Below, in pieces: positions 5,474 through 5,647 of a stretch of 5,647 bases of DNA. Under the pieces are notes generated by a model that saw only the letters and a list, made by a program, of their open reading frames with translations, was not told the origin of the DNA and did not search any database. Position numbers and translations under genes: made by a program. Numbering within the stretch: position 1 is the stretch's first letter; each line of letters begins with the position of its first letter. Source of the stretch: Clostridium sp. Lineage in GTDB: Bacteria; Bacillota; Clostridia; Clostridiales; Clostridiaceae. The stretch lies in NCBI GenBank assembly GCA_018372555.1, contig JAHAIU010000192.1:1-5647 (forward strand). The letters run 5' to 3'.

Positions 5474-5647
5474 TTAATTCTCAAGATAGTATCTGTTTCT
5501 TCCCTTTGTTTTATTTTTGTATTCTATTGCTTCTTTAGGACACCTAGAAATACAGGCCATACAATGAGTACATTTTTCTCCCCACTTTGGCTTTCCTTTA
5601 ACTAATTCAATATTATTTAAAGGGCATAATTTAACACATTTACCACA
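5474..5647 (-). CDS. C-terminal end of a 2x[4Fe-4S] ferredoxin-domain protein, probably EFR1 family (partial)
   Basis: Only the last 57 codons are in the window; the 5' part lies beyond base 5647. The visible part is a bacterial-type ferredoxin domain. The first cluster motif is cut: CGKCVKLCP supplies three of the four Cys, with the first expected three residues upstream. The second motif, CTHCMACISRCP, is complete (C26, C29, C32, C36 of the visible part). The segment KPKWGEKCTHC and the tail EAIEYKNKTKGRNRYYLEN closely resemble the C-terminus of clostridial EFR1-type proteins, in which a flavodoxin-like domain of about 180 residues precedes the ferredoxin domain. Such a protein would carry electrons in the cytosol. 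It could also be another protein ending in a double-cluster ferredoxin domain. Only 99 bp separate its stop from the regulator start, and no strong terminator is seen there, so some readthrough into the regulator is possible. Confidence 0.85.
   Translation of the reverse strand, partial: CGKCVKLCPLNNIELVKGKPKWGEKCTHCMACISRCPKEAIEYKNKTKGRNRYYLEN

Overview
The window is AT-rich with a low-GC Firmicute character. The Shine-Dalgarno sites are strong (AGGAGG-like), the promoters are TATAAT type, and the protein families are ones common in Clostridium. My best guess is Clostridium sensu stricto or a close relative; this rests on composition and protein style, not on a search. Every gene except the transposase lies on the minus strand, so the native region reads from right to left.

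Layout from left to right. Bases 1 to about 1445 are one apparently intact IS256-family insertion sequence. It has imperfect terminal inverted repeats, an inward extended -10 promoter, a full-length DDE transposase, and an internal hairpin terminator that faces transcription arriving from the right flank. The right tip of the IS is about 25 bp beyond the stop codon of the first native gene. Next come three minus-strand genes, in transcription order: a GH1 6-phospho-beta-glucosidase (4420 to 2969), a FlxA-like coiled-coil protein (2900 to 2340), and a Cof-type HAD phosphatase (2315 to 1470). Their gaps are 68 and 24 bp with no convincing terminator, so they may form one transcript. The 195-bp region upstream of the glucosidase holds two candidate promoters, a perfect AT-rich palindrome placed at a predicted transcription start, a second near-palindrome, and the terminator of the gene upstream. 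That upstream gene (5374 to 4616) encodes an RpiR/MurR-type regulator with an N-terminal helix-turn-helix and a C-terminal SIS domain. It starts at TTG and probably has its own promoter, which overlaps a perfect 11-bp inverted repeat. At the right edge is the C-terminal end of a ferredoxin-type protein with two 4Fe-4S motifs, cut by the window.

Working model: the RpiR-type protein senses a phosphosugar and controls the glucosidase promoter. The glucosidase splits PTS-imported beta-glucoside 6-phosphates, and the HAD enzyme may remove phosphate from a sugar phosphate or similar metabolite. No PTS permease is present in the window, so the transporter must lie elsewhere. The role of the FlxA-like protein in this setting is unknown.

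Most of the window is conventional. The points most worth a second look are a possible circle-junction promoter split between the two IS ends, the IS-internal terminator that may now end the neighbouring operon, the promoter palindromes, the altered phosphate-binding loop of the regulator, and the coiled-coil gene inside a sugar-phosphate gene cluster.
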